Shown: one piece after another, positions 35,152 through 44,574 of the stretch
How positions within the stretch are numbered: the stretch's first letter is position 1
Layout: the number at the start of each line of letters is the position of its first letter
Source: Palsa-189 sp963803735
Lineage (GTDB): Bacteria; Acidobacteriota; Terriglobia; Acidiferrales; UBA7541
DNA: 64,000 nt
Direction: 5' to 3'
NCBI GenBank assembly: GCA_963803735.1
Contig: CAWDNV010000029.1
Span: 124,001-188,000, forward strand
The notes under the pieces: model-generated
The model's input: the letters and a program-made list of their open reading frames with translations, nothing else
Database searches by the model: none
What the model was told of the DNA's origin: nothing
Made by a program: the position numbers and the translations under genes

Positions 35152-36219
35152 TCAAGCTGCTTGTTGTTTCAGATGTTCAGCGTCGAAACAGACTCCTTTC
35201 TTCCAAACCAGCAGAGTGATCGCCGCAATCTTGCGCGCCAGGGTGAGCCGCGCCATCGACGGTTTCATTCCTCGGGCAACTAAGCTGGCGTAGAACTCCT
35301 GAAATGGGCCAGGTACGACTGCAGCTCGGATGGCCGCACCCTTGAATATATTTTTCAGATCGTGGTTGTGGTTTGTGTTCAGTCCGCGAATGGCCAGGAG
35401 TCTTTTGGAGCGCTTGAGTTGACCCTCGACAAAACGGTATTCCCCGCTGCTGTAGGTTTTCAAAGCCAAACCGCTGTAGGCCCAGAGTTGCCGCTTGGTA
35501 CGAAAGCGATGCGGCGTCTGAATCAAAGCGATCAGCAAAGCCGCTCGAATGGGTCCGATCGAAGGAATCTGGCGCAGCCACTTCATTGCGCTGTGCTTTC
35601 GGCTCTCGGCCAAAAGATCACGCCGCACTTCCTGACGCAAAATATCCAGCGCGTCGAACTGCTGGTAGTAGAGCTCGGCACGACGGCGCACGCCGGGCTC
35701 TGCGATCTTGCTGAGCCACTCCGAGCGGTAGCGTAGCGCGTAGACTTGCTGGCCGGCACAGGGAATGGCCCAGCTTCGGTAGAGAGCTTTCAGGCGATTC
35801 ATCACCCGTGTGAGATCTCGAGTGACGGCTAGGTAGCTGCGTGCCAACTCCCTCAAAGTTCGTAGGCCATGCTCTCCGTGGTACACCGGTGAGAGGAGCC
35901 CAGTCCGCAGCAGATCGGCCAGCTTTCGGGCATCGATCCGATCGTTCTTATTGCCCGCTTTCAGCAGGGAGTTTTTGCGCGGGTCGCACACCAGCACCTT
36001 CGTGACGTGTGGTTTGAGCAGGTCGTGTAGCCACGCCGCACAAGTCCCTTCTTCAAAGGCCACGTGTAAGCTTCCACGCAGTCCGTGCACAAACTGGAGG
36101 ATGGTGGCCGCTTTCGTTTCCAGGATGCATTCCATCACCAGCTTACCGGTTGAGTCCATAACCGCTGCGGAGATCGTTGCTTGGTGAACGTCCAGCCCAA
36201 TGTACTTGGCGTCATTCAC
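35152..36219 (-). CDS. IS110-family transposase, copy 2
   Basis: 355 residues, GTG start, full DEDD set and C-terminal serine domain as in copy 1, with an identical predicted protein. Two or three synonymous or noncoding differences from copy 1 are visible (for example near 35332 and 35586). Confidence 0.96.
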   Translation of the reverse strand: MNDAKYIGLDVHQATISAAVMDSTGKLVMECILETKAATILQFVHGLRGSLHVAFEEGTCAAWLHDLLKPHVTKVLVCDPRKNSLLKAGNKNDRIDARKLADLLRTGLLSPVYHGEHGLRTLRELARSYLAVTRDLTRVMNRLKALYRSWAIPCAGQQVYALRYRSEWLSKIAEPGVRRRAELYYQQFDALDILRQEVRRDLLAESRKHSAMKWLRQIPSIGPIRAALLIALIQTPHRFRTKRQLWAYSGLALKTYSSGEYRFVEGQLKRSKRLLAIRGLNTNHNHDLKNIFKGAAIRAAVVPGPFQEFYASLVARGMKPSMARLTLARKIAAITLLVWKKGVCFDAEHLKQQAA

Positions 36220-36345
36220 GAGGGTGCTCCTTCCTGTAGGTGTTGATGCGAGTGATCAAAACCTACTCTAAGGGGCGCCCTTTTATAATGCGTTTCTCGG
36301 GAGTTAGCACTACAATGGGCGTCCCTCGAAACTTTAAACGGAACC

Positions 36346-37065
36346 ATGATCTTGAAGCGAGCCTTGATACTGGTCATGCATCAGGTTTTGGCAACTATGG
36401 GAGTGCTGTTGTGGGCGCTCCTCCTGACCAGTATTGCTTTCGGGATACCCAGACTTTGGGGACATTTTTTCCGTATGAGTGATACGCGCAGAGTTTTGTT
36501 GGCGGCACCATACTACCCTGTCCAGATCATCGTGGGACTCCTTTGGGGGTGGTTGGTCTGGAAACAGTCCCGACACCGAGCAATGCTCTGGGTTTGGGTT
36601 TTTCCACTCCTATCCCTGGTTATCGGGGTCCTGGACGATTTAACGCGAACGTCCAATTTGTATCCGGGTGCCATCGGCTTGGATTTTCGAATCACTCTGA
36701 TGCGCTTTTTTGGAGCCCGGTGTCGCCTTGAGGACCATTGCTTCGACCAAATCGGATTCTCGCTGCCGTTTTATGCGGCAGTCTCATATGCCATAGGGGC
36801 CTGGCTGGCGCTGCGGTTCCCAATTCGTTCTCGACTGTCGAATAAGATCGTGGACTCGGCTGTAATTGCGATTGGTATTTTGATTCTGGCCAACACGGTT
36901 TGGGAAGCCATTGGAGACCTTTTTTATTATCAACAGTGGCCGTGGTGGGCGGTCTTGTTGGGGGGCGCGTTCGAAGCTTCGATGGGGGCGTGTTTGATCT
37001 TTTTCGGAGTCAGAATGCGGCGCATCGGTCACAATCCTGTACCTAGCGCACTATCTCCGCCATGA
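36346..37065 (+). CDS. Hypothetical integral membrane protein
   Basis: 239 residues with about six hydrophobic segments: near 8-33, 58-72, 79-95, 140-160, 168-185 and 200-222. The predicted loops contain RLWGHFFRMSD and a Cys-rich stretch (GARCRLEDHC). No family recognised. It begins 52 bp after IS copy 2, so its original promoter may have been displaced. Confidence 0.6.
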   Translation: MILKRALILVMHQVLATMGVLLWALLLTSIAFGIPRLWGHFFRMSDTRRVLLAAPYYPVQIIVGLLWGWLVWKQSRHRAMLWVWVFPLLSLVIGVLDDLTRTSNLYPGAIGLDFRITLMRFFGARCRLEDHCFDQIGFSLPFYAAVSYAIGAWLALRFPIRSRLSNKIVDSAVIAIGILILANTVWEAIGDLFYYQQWPWWAVLLGGAFEASMGACLIFFGVRMRRIGHNPVPSALSPP

Positions 37066-37186
37066 AGCAATTCTCACCGAGGGTCAGAGATGGATTGGGA
37101 CCAAGCCTGAGAAGTTCTGTTATCGTCATGTGGGAAAGCACAATCGCTCACTTTAAGAGTCCACGAGAAAGCAGTAACGTAAGCCC

Positions 37187-37513
37187 GTGGGCGATGATTA
37201 TCGAGCGACTGAAATAAGGGTCCTCTCGCTGGCCAGACAGTTGCTCGCCGGTCAGTTAGGCGTAATCGCAGCCGCACGAGCATTAGCCTCCCTTCGCGAC
37301 GACGCTCAGCCCGAATTGAGCGAAATACTTCTTGTCTTCACCGCCATCGCCTCTGAGACGGATGACCTGCCAGTTGGTGAAGTCCGGCAGCACTGGAGCA
37401 CAGAGGCGTTAGAGCGCAAGGACCGCGAAATTGCGGAAGCGGAAGAGTTCTATCGTGACAGCGCAGTGAATGCAGCGACACGACTGGTCCGTCTACTCGA
37501 ATTCCTTCAATAG
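37187..37513 (+). CDS. Conserved hypothetical protein
   Basis: 108 residues from a GTG start. Helical and soluble; the central part SETDDLPVGEVRQHWSTEAL followed by ERKDREIAEAEEFYRD has the regular look of a conserved bacterial protein of unknown function seen in many genomes. A REP-like repeat carrying IS copy 3 follows 5 bp after the stop codon. Confidence 0.6.
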   Translation: MGDDYRATEIRVLSLARQLLAGQLGVIAAARALASLRDDAQPELSEILLVFTAIASETDDLPVGEVRQHWSTEALERKDREIAEAEEFYRDSAVNAATRLVRLLEFLQ

Positions 37514-37589
37514 TCCGAGCCAAGTCCCGAGAAGTCGGGCTGTCGGAAACTGGCTTTTGCGCTGATTTCCAGTTGACGATAATCCCGTT

Positions 37590-37962
37590 CTATAAAAGGG
37601 GATGTCAAGAAAAACACTTCCCCTCCAACTGGAAGCGATCTCGTCATCCAGCCCCGTGTTGCGATGAGACGCTTTGAGTTCTGTTGCTCCCAGGTCCATC
37701 GTGATGTCGTAACGATGCCCTTCGGTTTCGGACGCGACAAGCAGAGTGGTTGTGCAGTGCCAACCATGGTTCTATCTGAGACTGTTCGCCTATGGCTTTT
37801 TCTGGTTGTCCGAGGGGGCATACAGTTTCTCGAGAGACTCGGTGTGCAAGCACCCATTGCGCCTAACGGGATTACGGATACTCACCCTCGAACCAGAGCG
37901 TCTCAAGAACCGAAAGGCCACGCCGGAGATGAATCCAGGAATGGGCGGGTTCTCACAGACGC
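37590..37962 (-). ncRNA. Predicted bridge/seek RNA region of IS copy 3
   Basis: Diverged from copy 1 but keeps the guide-like complement at 37865-37873. The second candidate segment is GTTTCTCGA (37825-37833, plus strand). Its variable base C matches this copy's right flank GTTTCTC, where copy 1 has A in both places. Confidence 0.6.
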
Positions 37963-39030
37963 TCAAGCTGCTTGTTGTTTCAGATGTTGGGCGTCGAAAC
38001 GGACTCCTTTCTTCCAAACGAGCAAGGTGATCGCCGCAATCTTGCGTGCCAGGGTGAGGCGTGCCATTGACGGTTTCATTCCTCGGGCCACTAAAGCGGC
38101 GTAGAACTCCTGGAACGGCCCGGGTACGACAGCAGCTTGGATCGCCGCACCCTTGAAGATATTTTTCAGATCGTGATTGTGATTCGTGTTGAGCCCGCGA
38201 ATGGCCAGGAGTCTTTTGGAGCGCTTGAGTTGACCCTCGACAAAACGGTATTCCCCGCTGCTGTAGGTTTTCAAAGCCAAACCGCTGTAGGCCCAGAGTT
38301 GCCGCTTGGTACGAAAGCGATGCGGCGTCTGAATCAAAGCGATCAGCAAAGCCGCTCGAATGGGTCCGATCGAAGGAATCTGGCGCAGCCACTTCATCGC
38401 GCTGTGCTTTCGGCTCTCGGCCAAAAGATCACGCCGCACTTCCTGACGCAAAATAGCCAACGCGTCGAACTGCTGGTAGTAGAGCTCGGCTCGACGGCGC
38501 ACGCCGGGCTCTGCGATCTTGCTGAGCCACTCCGAGCGGTAGCGTGGTGCGTAGACTTGCTGGCCGGCACAGGGAATGGCCCAGCTTCGGTAGAGAGCTT
38601 TCAGGCGATTCATCACCCGCGTGAGATCTCGAGTGACGGCTAGGTAGCTGCGTGCCAACTCCCTCAAAGTTCGTAGGCCGTTCTGTCCATGGTAGACCGC
38701 TGAGAGGAGCCCAGTCCGCAGCAGATCGGCCAGCTTTCGGGCATCGATCCGATCGTTCTTATTGCCCGCTTTCAGCAGGGAGTTTTTGCGCGGGTCGCAC
38801 ACCAGCACCTTCGTGACGTGTGGTTTGAGCAGGTCGTGTAGCCACGCCGCACAAGTTCCTTCTTCAAAGGCCACGTGTAAGCTTCCACGCAGTCCGTGCA
38901 CAAACTCGAGGATGGTGGCCGCTTTCGTCTCCAGGATGCATTCCATCACCAGCTTACCGGTTGAGTCCATAACCGCTGCGGAGATCGTTGCTTGGTGAAC
39001 GTCCAGCCCAATATACTTGGCGTCATTCAC
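37963..39030 (-). CDS. IS110-family transposase, copy 3
   Basis: 355 residues with all catalytic residues. Differs from copy 1 at a handful of positions: E42 for Q, LSAVYHGQNG for LSPVYHGEHG, APRYRSEW for ALRYRSEW, DALAILRQ for DALDILRQ, and R343 for C. Confidence 0.95.
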   Translation of the reverse strand: MNDAKYIGLDVHQATISAAVMDSTGKLVMECILETKAATILEFVHGLRGSLHVAFEEGTCAAWLHDLLKPHVTKVLVCDPRKNSLLKAGNKNDRIDARKLADLLRTGLLSAVYHGQNGLRTLRELARSYLAVTRDLTRVMNRLKALYRSWAIPCAGQQVYAPRYRSEWLSKIAEPGVRRRAELYYQQFDALAILRQEVRRDLLAESRKHSAMKWLRQIPSIGPIRAALLIALIQTPHRFRTKRQLWAYSGLALKTYSSGEYRFVEGQLKRSKRLLAIRGLNTNHNHDLKNIFKGAAIQAAVVPGPFQEFYAALVARGMKPSMARLTLARKIAAITLLVWKKGVRFDAQHLKQQAA

Positions 39031-39175
39031 GAGGGTGCTCCTTCCTGTAGGTGTTGATGCGAGCGATCAAAACCTACTCTAAGGGGCGCCCTTTTATAAT
39101 GCGTTTCTCAGGCGAAACCACCTCCTCCTCTTAGACGTTACATAAGTACGGCAGTAATTTCATTTGAGGTGGCCA

Positions 39176-39586
39176 ATGAAACTCTCTCGGCCCTTCGTCA
39201 CGCCGTCTCTACTAGTCCTGTTGGTTAGCATTGGCGACGAGTTTCCGCCGGTGTGCGGAGCGATGCGGATGAAGCCGAGCACCCCCGGCCTGATGCGGCT
39301 AGGGGGAAGAAGCGAGACGATGGAGACGCTTGCGACCAACTTGACGGGGCCGGAAGACTCGGGGTTTCATCCTGTGGTTGACCGGACGGGCCTTATCGGA
39401 GGTTTTGACCTGTCCCTTGAGTGGCGACCCGATTTCCCACAATCCGGCGCGAACTCGCAGCCTCGCCCGGACGGACCAACAATCCAGGAAGCTATGAAGG
39501 AACAACTAGGGCTCAAGCTAGATGCGACAAAAGGCCCTATCACCGTTCTCGTCGTAGACCACGTCGAGGAGCCTTCGCCGAATTGA
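39176..39586 (+). pseudogene. TIGR03435-type protein with internal deletion
   Basis: The ATG at 39176 follows GAGGTGG. A short signal-like start (MKLSRPFVTPSLLVLLVSI) runs straight into the C-terminal half of a TIGR03435 protein: CGAMRMKPSTPGLMRLGG, PVVDRTGLIGGFDLSLEW, and the closing IQEAMKEQLGLKL...ITVLVVDHVEEPS. These soil-bacterial proteins are normally about 250-350 residues; here 136 remain and the central part is missing. It lies between IS copies 3 and 4. Confidence 0.75.
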
Positions 39587-39675
39587 CTGCACGGTTTCTA
39601 GCGCCAGTGCCTCTGAAGTCGGGTTTCCGGAAAGTGGCTTTTAGCCCCCAAATCCCAGTTAGCGAAAATCCCGTT

Positions 39676-40052
39676 CTATAAAAGGGGATGTCAAGAAAAA
39701 CACTTCCCCGACGACTGGAAGGGATCTTGTCATCCAGCCCGGCGTTGTTATGAGGCGCTGTGATCTCGCTTTTCCCCAGGTTCATCGTCATTTCGTAGCG
39801 ACGCCCTTCGGTTTCTGACGCAGACAAGCAGAGTGGTTGTGCAGTGCCAACCATGGTTCTATCTGAGACTGTTCGCCTATAGCTTTTTCTGGTTGTCCGA
39901 GGGGGCATACGGTTTATCGAGAGACTCGATACCCAAAGCACGCGTTCGGTCTAACGGGATTACGGATACTCACCCTCGAACCAGAGCGTCTGAAGAACCG
40001 ATAGGCCACCGCTGGAGATGAATCCAGGAATGGGCGGGCTCTCGACAGACGC
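39676..40052 (-). ncRNA. Predicted bridge/seek RNA region of IS copy 4
   Basis: Same as copy 1; guide-like segments complementary to 39953-39961 and 39912-39920. Confidence 0.6.
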
Positions 40053-41120
40053 TCAAGCTGCTTGTTGTTTCAGATGTTCAGCGTCGAAACAGACTCCTTT
40101 CTTCCAAACCAGCAGAGTGATCGCCGCAATCTTGCGTGCCAGGGTGAGGCGTGCCATCGACGGTTTCATTCCTCGGGCAACTAAGCTGGCGTAGAACTCC
40201 TGAAATGGGCCAGGTACGACTGCAGCTCGGATGGCCGCACCCTTGAATATATTTTTTAGATCGTGGTTGTGGTTTGTGTTCAGTCCGCGAATGGCCAGGA
40301 GTCTTTTGGAGCGCTTGAGTTGACCCTCGACAAAACGGTATTCCCCGCTGCTGTAGGTTTTCAAAGCCAAACCGCTGTAGGCCCAGAGTTGCCGCTTGGT
40401 ACGAAAGCGATGCGGCGTCTGAATCAAAGCGATCAGCAAAGCCGCTCGAATGGGTCCGATCGAAGGAATCTGGCGCAGCCACTTCATCGCGCTGTGCTTT
40501 CGGCTCTCGGCCAAGAGATCACGCCGCACTTCCTGACGCAAAATATCCAGCGCGTCGAACTGCTGGTAGTAGAGCTCGGCACGACGGCGCACGCCGGGCT
40601 CTGCGATCTTGCTGAGCCACTCCGAGCGGTAGCGTAGCGCGTAGACTTGCTGGCCGGCACAGGGAATGGCCCAGCTTCGGTAGAGAGCTTTCAGGCGATT
40701 CATCACCCGTGTGAGATCTCGAGTGACGGCTAGGTAGCTGCGTGCCAACTCCCTCAAAGTTCGTAGGCCATGCTCTCCGTGGTACACCGGTGAGAGGAGC
40801 CCAGTCCGCAGCAGATCGGCCAGCTTTCGGGCATCGATCCGATCGTTCTTATTGCCCGCTTTCAGCAGGGAGTTTTTGCGCGGGTCGCACACCAGCACCT
40901 TCGTGACGTGTGGTTTGAGCAGGTCGTGTAGCCACGCCGCACAAGTCCCTTCTTCAAAGGCCACGTGTAAGCTTCCACGCAGTCCGTGCACAAACTGGAG
41001 GATGGTGGCCGCTTTCGTTTCCAGGATGCATTCCATCACCAGCTTACCGGTTGAGTCCATAACCGCTGCGGAGATCGTTGCTTGGTGAACGTCCAGCCCA
41101 ATGTACTTGGCGTCATTCAC
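40053..41120 (-). CDS. IS110-family transposase, copy 4
   Basis: 355 residues, protein identical to copy 1, GTG start. Synonymous differences cluster at the 3' end of the gene and match copy 3 there. Confidence 0.96.
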   Translation of the reverse strand: MNDAKYIGLDVHQATISAAVMDSTGKLVMECILETKAATILQFVHGLRGSLHVAFEEGTCAAWLHDLLKPHVTKVLVCDPRKNSLLKAGNKNDRIDARKLADLLRTGLLSPVYHGEHGLRTLRELARSYLAVTRDLTRVMNRLKALYRSWAIPCAGQQVYALRYRSEWLSKIAEPGVRRRAELYYQQFDALDILRQEVRRDLLAESRKHSAMKWLRQIPSIGPIRAALLIALIQTPHRFRTKRQLWAYSGLALKTYSSGEYRFVEGQLKRSKRLLAIRGLNTNHNHDLKNIFKGAAIRAAVVPGPFQEFYASLVARGMKPSMARLTLARKIAAITLLVWKKGVCFDAEHLKQQAA

Positions 41121-41260
41121 GAGGGTGCTCCTTCCTGTAGGTGTTGATGCGAGCGATCAAAACCTACTCTAAGGGGCGCCCTTTTATAATGCGTTTATCA
41201 TGACTTGGTACCCTTATCCGCTCCTATTGACCTAGAATAAGCGTAGCCGCTGTCAAACAT

Positions 41261-42004
41261 ATGATTTACCGCAGTCCTTGCAGATCGATCCTCTTGCTGG
41301 CCTGCCTCGTGTGTGTACGTCCGATTGTTGCCCAGGATCTTCCTACATTGCTTTCGCAGTTCGAATCTGAGCACGATCACGCTACGAAGGAAGAAATATT
41401 GAACGCTATCACTCGCCGTTACCCAGACGCTGGTAAACCGCTTCTGAAGGTCGCAAGCGAAACCAAGGATACGGAGACAGAGTGGCTCGCTATCCGAGGT
41501 ATTGGATCGGTAAAGTTTAGGGGTGCCTCCTCGTTCCTTAGGCGCTCTTTGTTTTCGGAGTCAACTTTCGTGCGTGCGAATGCTGCTCGCGCACTTGGTG
41601 AGATTCATGATCCTGCTGCCGCACCTGATTTGATCCGCCTATTGCGAGGCGAGAACGATAGCGGCGTCATCGAGCAAACCTCCCTGGCACTACAGATGCT
41701 AGGCGCAAGGCAAGCAATTCCGGTCCTCAAGGCTAAGGCCATGCAACCATCTCCTCAAACGCGTATCTGGATAATAGGCGCAACGGAAGCCCTTGGATCA
41801 AAGGCAGACGTTCCCTTTTTCGCAACTTTTCTTTCCGACCCAAGTGACGCTGTGGCTGAGGCCGCCGCGCACGCCATCGAAAGGTTCTCTGGGGAGGATT
41901 TTGGGTTCCCAAAGTGTGGTCGCACTGGAGGGCTCTGCGGTCCTGGGGAAGGAATCGGGAACGCTCGGCTTTGGTGGAGTACCCACAGAGCAGAGTGGAA
42001 GTAA
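41261..42004 (+). CDS. Exported HEAT-repeat protein
   Basis: 247 residues. A signal peptide (SILLLACLVCVRPIVAQ) is followed by about five HEAT-like helix pairs: EWLAIRGIGSVKFRGASSFL, FVRANAARALGEIHDPAAAP, VIEQTSLALQMLGARQAIPV and AVAEAAAHAIERFSG. The Cys/Trp-rich tail (CGRTGGLCGPGEG, RLWWSTHRAEWK) is also seen at the end of related periplasmic HEAT proteins. It probably mediates protein contacts in the periplasm. It follows IS copy 4 by 65 bp. Confidence 0.8.
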   Translation: MIYRSPCRSILLLACLVCVRPIVAQDLPTLLSQFESEHDHATKEEILNAITRRYPDAGKPLLKVASETKDTETEWLAIRGIGSVKFRGASSFLRRSLFSESTFVRANAARALGEIHDPAAAPDLIRLLRGENDSGVIEQTSLALQMLGARQAIPVLKAKAMQPSPQTRIWIIGATEALGSKADVPFFATFLSDPSDAVAEAAAHAIERFSGEDFGFPKCGRTGGLCGPGEGIGNARLWWSTHRAEWK

Positions 42005-42010
42005 ATCCTC

Positions 42011-42093
42011 CCAAGTCTTGATAAGTCGGTTTTCCAGAAACTGGCTTTCTCTGATTCCCAGTTACCGAAAATCCCGTTTTTCGGGAGTTGGCT
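42011..42093 (+). repeat. Intact, unoccupied two-half REP-like element
   Basis: Two inverted copies of the unit: left half CCAAGTCTTGATAAGTCGG...AAACTGGC, right half CCCAGTTACCGAAAATCCCG then TTTTTCGGGAGTTGGC. The right half contains the hairpin CCCG-TTTTT-CGGGA whose loop is the insertion point of all six IS copies. This is what an empty target looks like. Confidence 0.88.
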
Positions 42094-42122
42094 CGCCTAT
42101 CTCGGTTTCGGCGCGTTGGTGA

Positions 42123-42716
42123 TTGATCACTAGAGAAAATCTGGATATCCTTCGCGTATTCAGGGAGGTTAGCATTCACTACGCGATCGCTCTTCCCTCC
42201 TGGCTGCTTCCAGCCCACCTAGCCCTTTTTGTTATTGCGTTTGGCACTCTAAAGATTGTTTTCAGGCGAAGACGCGAGGGGGCTCTCCGGGACACAGCAC
42301 AACTGCTAGGTCTTAGTTTCGAAGGCGAGGACTGGGGCCGTGGCACGCGATCGCCGCAGTTAGAGACACCGCTCTTCGGACGCAAGAATGGACAAATTCG
42401 CAACATTATGGCGGGAAACCATGTGGGTCTCGCTGTCTCTTTCTTCGATTACTCATTTGGCCAAGGAAGGGGCTACACGGAACAAACTGTAGCTGCGTTT
42501 TCTCAAGACGTCTGGCTTCCCCAATTCGAGTTAGGGCCACAGGGGATACTGGGTGGAATCGTCAATACAATTCTTCATAAGGACATCCATTTTGGATCGC
42601 AACCTGAAAGAGGGGATGTCAAGAAAAACACTTCGGCGGCGACTGGAGGCTGGGGCCGCTCTGGAATCGGAGGCGGTAATCAACTTATTTTGGACGGGCA
42701 TCCCGCTTGCTTTTAA
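42123..42716 (+). pseudogene. Hypothetical membrane-anchored protein, C-terminus replaced by IS remnant
   Basis: Starts at a TTG. One transmembrane segment (LPAHLALFVIAFGTLKIVF) followed by a soluble domain (LRDTAQLLGLSFEGEDWG, VSFFDYSFGQGRGYTEQTVAAF, LPQFELGPQGILGGIV). The frame then runs from about 42604 into DNA that matches the left end of the IS110 elements, so the last 35 or so codons are foreign and the natural C-terminus is lost. Family not recognised. Confidence 0.6.
42604..42648 (-). mobile_element. Remnant of IS110-element left end
   Basis: The stretch CTGAAAGAGGGGATGTCAAG, then AAAAACACTT and CGACTGGA, corresponds to the first about 45 bp of the IS copies (CTATAAAAGGGGATGTCAAG...). 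No transposase or right end remains. It lies inside the preceding open frame. Confidence 0.75.
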
Positions 42717-42817
42717 CCGATCACAATTGTTTATTCCGGCATCCTAAAGACAACAGGCTGTGGGCAATACTGCTCACCATTTAGGTCTATACTCAGCAAG
42801 TAAATAACCCTGGCGGG

Positions 42818-43360
42818 ATGTCAATGAGATTGCTCCGGGCAGTCTTCCTAGGTCTTACATTTGCCGGAATGGTTTTCGTCGCCTACGGACAAACGACTCC
42901 GCCCGAACAGAAAGTTTTCTCGGATACTATCCAGCACCCAGCAAGTCTCTCCCCTGAGGTTCTAAAGGTTCTGTTGGCAAGCCATCCAGCTAAGGAAACA
43001 TTTGAGATACTGAACGAATCGGAGAAGCACGATCCATCTCAATTATTTCAGGCAGCCGAGGTACATTTAACTAGTTCTAATGAAGTCGACCTCGTCGTGA
43101 TTGGCTTGGGTCCGATGAGAGGAGCTGAGAATCGCTGGTTTTGGGTTGTGCGCTCCGCCAATAAAACCCCCCAAGTGATTCTCTTTTGCGGTGGTGACTC
43201 TCTTGAAGTAACGGACAAGAAAACGCACGGCTATAAGGACATCGGCGTTGTCTGGATGTCTTCATTGGAAACAGAGACGAGCGTCTATCAGTTTGATGGC
43301 ACGTTTTACAAGACGCGGACCTTGAACAACTTTAAAATAGGAACAACTCCGAATCCTTAG
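42818..43360 (+). CDS. Secreted hypothetical protein
   Basis: 180 residues with a signal peptide (RLLRAVFLGLTFAGMVFVAYGQ). The mature part carries HPASLSPEVLKVLLASHPAKE, VDLVVIGLGPMRGAENRWFWVV and a beta-rich end (SVYQFDGTFYKTRTL), reminiscent of proteins that record a calculated or measured value, but no family is recognised. GGCGGG lies just upstream of the start. Confidence 0.6.
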   Translation: MSMRLLRAVFLGLTFAGMVFVAYGQTTPPEQKVFSDTIQHPASLSPEVLKVLLASHPAKETFEILNESEKHDPSQLFQAAEVHLTSSNEVDLVVIGLGPMRGAENRWFWVVRSANKTPQVILFCGGDSLEVTDKKTHGYKDIGVVWMSSLETETSVYQFDGTFYKTRTLNNFKIGTTPNP

Positions 43361-43561
43361 CATCACCCTGTCACAGCTCTATCCCGCTGCCTTCTTAGCC
43401 CGCACCCTGAACTCAGCCCATCGCTTCTTTGTGGCTCGGCTGATCTTCGCTCTAGCCGCAGCCTGACAAAACTCGCTTTTTGACGCGAGTCGCTTCTCGG
43501 CTCGCCGAACACGAGGTCCGTATTCCATTCTTTGGAGCGACGGCCAAAGAGTGGCGTCACG

Positions 43562-43597
43562 CCCAGTTACCGAAAATCCCGTTTTTCGGGACTTGGC
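43562..43597 (+). repeat. Unoccupied REP-like unit (target half)
   Basis: Single right-half unit CCCAGTTACCGAAAATCCCG then TTTTTCGGGACTTGG, an uninterrupted version of the sequence that flanks every IS copy. Confidence 0.88.
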
Positions 43598-43695
43598 CCT
43601 CAGATCACCCACTTGATCTCGCTGAACCATCGCCTGTACTTGCTCCTTGATTTAAGCCGACTTGAGAGCCTAATGTAAGCCCCGCGAGGTGCCTC

Positions 43696-44175
43696 ATGTC
43701 AGCCCATCGGGGAATTGCCACCGTTGCGAGCGCACTGATGCTCTCTTTCCTTATCCTTAGCGCGATGGAACCGGAGTTTTTCCTTCTGCACTTCTACGAG
43801 TCGCTGATTTATCTAGCGATTGTCCTGATGCTGTTCTATTTCGAAGATAAATGGGCCTACATGATCGGCATGGTCGCTCCTGCCGTGTGGTTGATCCTCG
43901 CGTACGGCGTCGGACTGTTGGGCGGAGCAATGCGCCAGGTTTCGAAGCTGATGCGGGGGCAACGGCCTACTAGTCAAGTAAGCGTGATGGTTCTCATCCT
44001 GACTATACTGGCTGTGATACTCATCTCCTTATGTGCTTATCGCTGGAAGCGGGGATACGCCGGTCTTGGTAAGGGGCGCACTACGTTTCTGGTGAGCCTC
44101 GCGATAGTCATTGCGTACAACGTGATTCTGGTGGTGTGGTTCTGGCGAATGATCCCGCAGGCGGTTTCCACCTAA
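43696..44175 (+). CDS. Hypothetical integral membrane protein
   Basis: 159 residues with about five hydrophobic helices (near 9-23, 34-48, 55-76, 96-113, 129-150) and short basic loops. No family recognised. The stop codon directly touches the REP unit carrying IS copy 5. Confidence 0.6.
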   Translation: MSAHRGIATVASALMLSFLILSAMEPEFFLLHFYESLIYLAIVLMLFYFEDKWAYMIGMVAPAVWLILAYGVGLLGGAMRQVSKLMRGQRPTSQVSVMVLILTILAVILISLCAYRWKRGYAGLGKGRTTFLVSLAIVIAYNVILVVWFWRMIPQAVST

Positions 44176-44199
44176 ATCGCAGTTAGCGATAATCCCGTT

Positions 44200-44574
44200 C
44201 TATAAAAGGGGATGTCAAGAAAAATGCCTCCCCTGCGACAGCAAACCACAGTGTGTTTGCCGTCCGGCCCCAGTAATGTAACGAGACGCTGTGAGTTTTC
44301 CTTTTCCGCAGGTTCATCTTGCTTTCGTTAACGACGCCCATCGGTTCCCAACGCAGACAAGCAGAGCGGTTGTGCAGTGCCAACCATGGTTCTATCTGAG
44401 ACTTTTCGCCTATCGCTTTTTCTGGTTATCCGAGGGGGCATAGGGTTTCTCGAAAGACTCAGTGCCCGAAGCACACGCCTAACGGGATTATGGATACTCA
44501 CCCTCGAACCAGAGCGTCTGGAGAACCAACCGGCCATTTTCCGAGATGAATCCGGGGGGACTCTCGACAGACGC
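44200..44574 (-). ncRNA. Predicted bridge/seek RNA region of IS copy 5
   Basis: Strongly diverged near the left end (44225-44360), conserved from about 44360. The target-matching segment is retained exactly (complement of 44481-44489) with changed neighbours (ATTATGG instead of ATTACGG). The second candidate segment is at 44445-44453. Confidence 0.6.

Larger units (their letters stand above)
34775..36294 (-). mobile_element. IS110-family element, copy 2
   Basis: 1520 bp, almost identical to copy 1, same ends and orientation. The left flank ends in GATAATCCCGTT (34763-34774) and the right flank begins TCTCGGGAGTTAGC, together restoring a REP-like unit. Confidence 0.92.
37590..39105 (-). mobile_element. 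IS110-family element, copy 3
   Basis: About 1516 bp. Same ends as copy 1, but the noncoding part differs clearly from copies 1, 2 and 4 at 37615-37730 and 37840-37862. The REP unit to its left (37519-37589) is a complete two-half copy with a perfect CCCGA-GAAG-TCGGG hairpin; the right flank begins TCTCAGGCG. Confidence 0.92.
39676..41195 (-). mobile_element. IS110-family element, copy 4
   Basis: 1520 bp, nearly identical to copies 1 and 2 except for a stretch near 40130-40160 that matches copy 3. The left flank is a REP unit (39603-39675); the right flank begins TATCATGACTTGG, with the hairpin half CGGGA degraded to CATGA. Confidence 0.92.
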
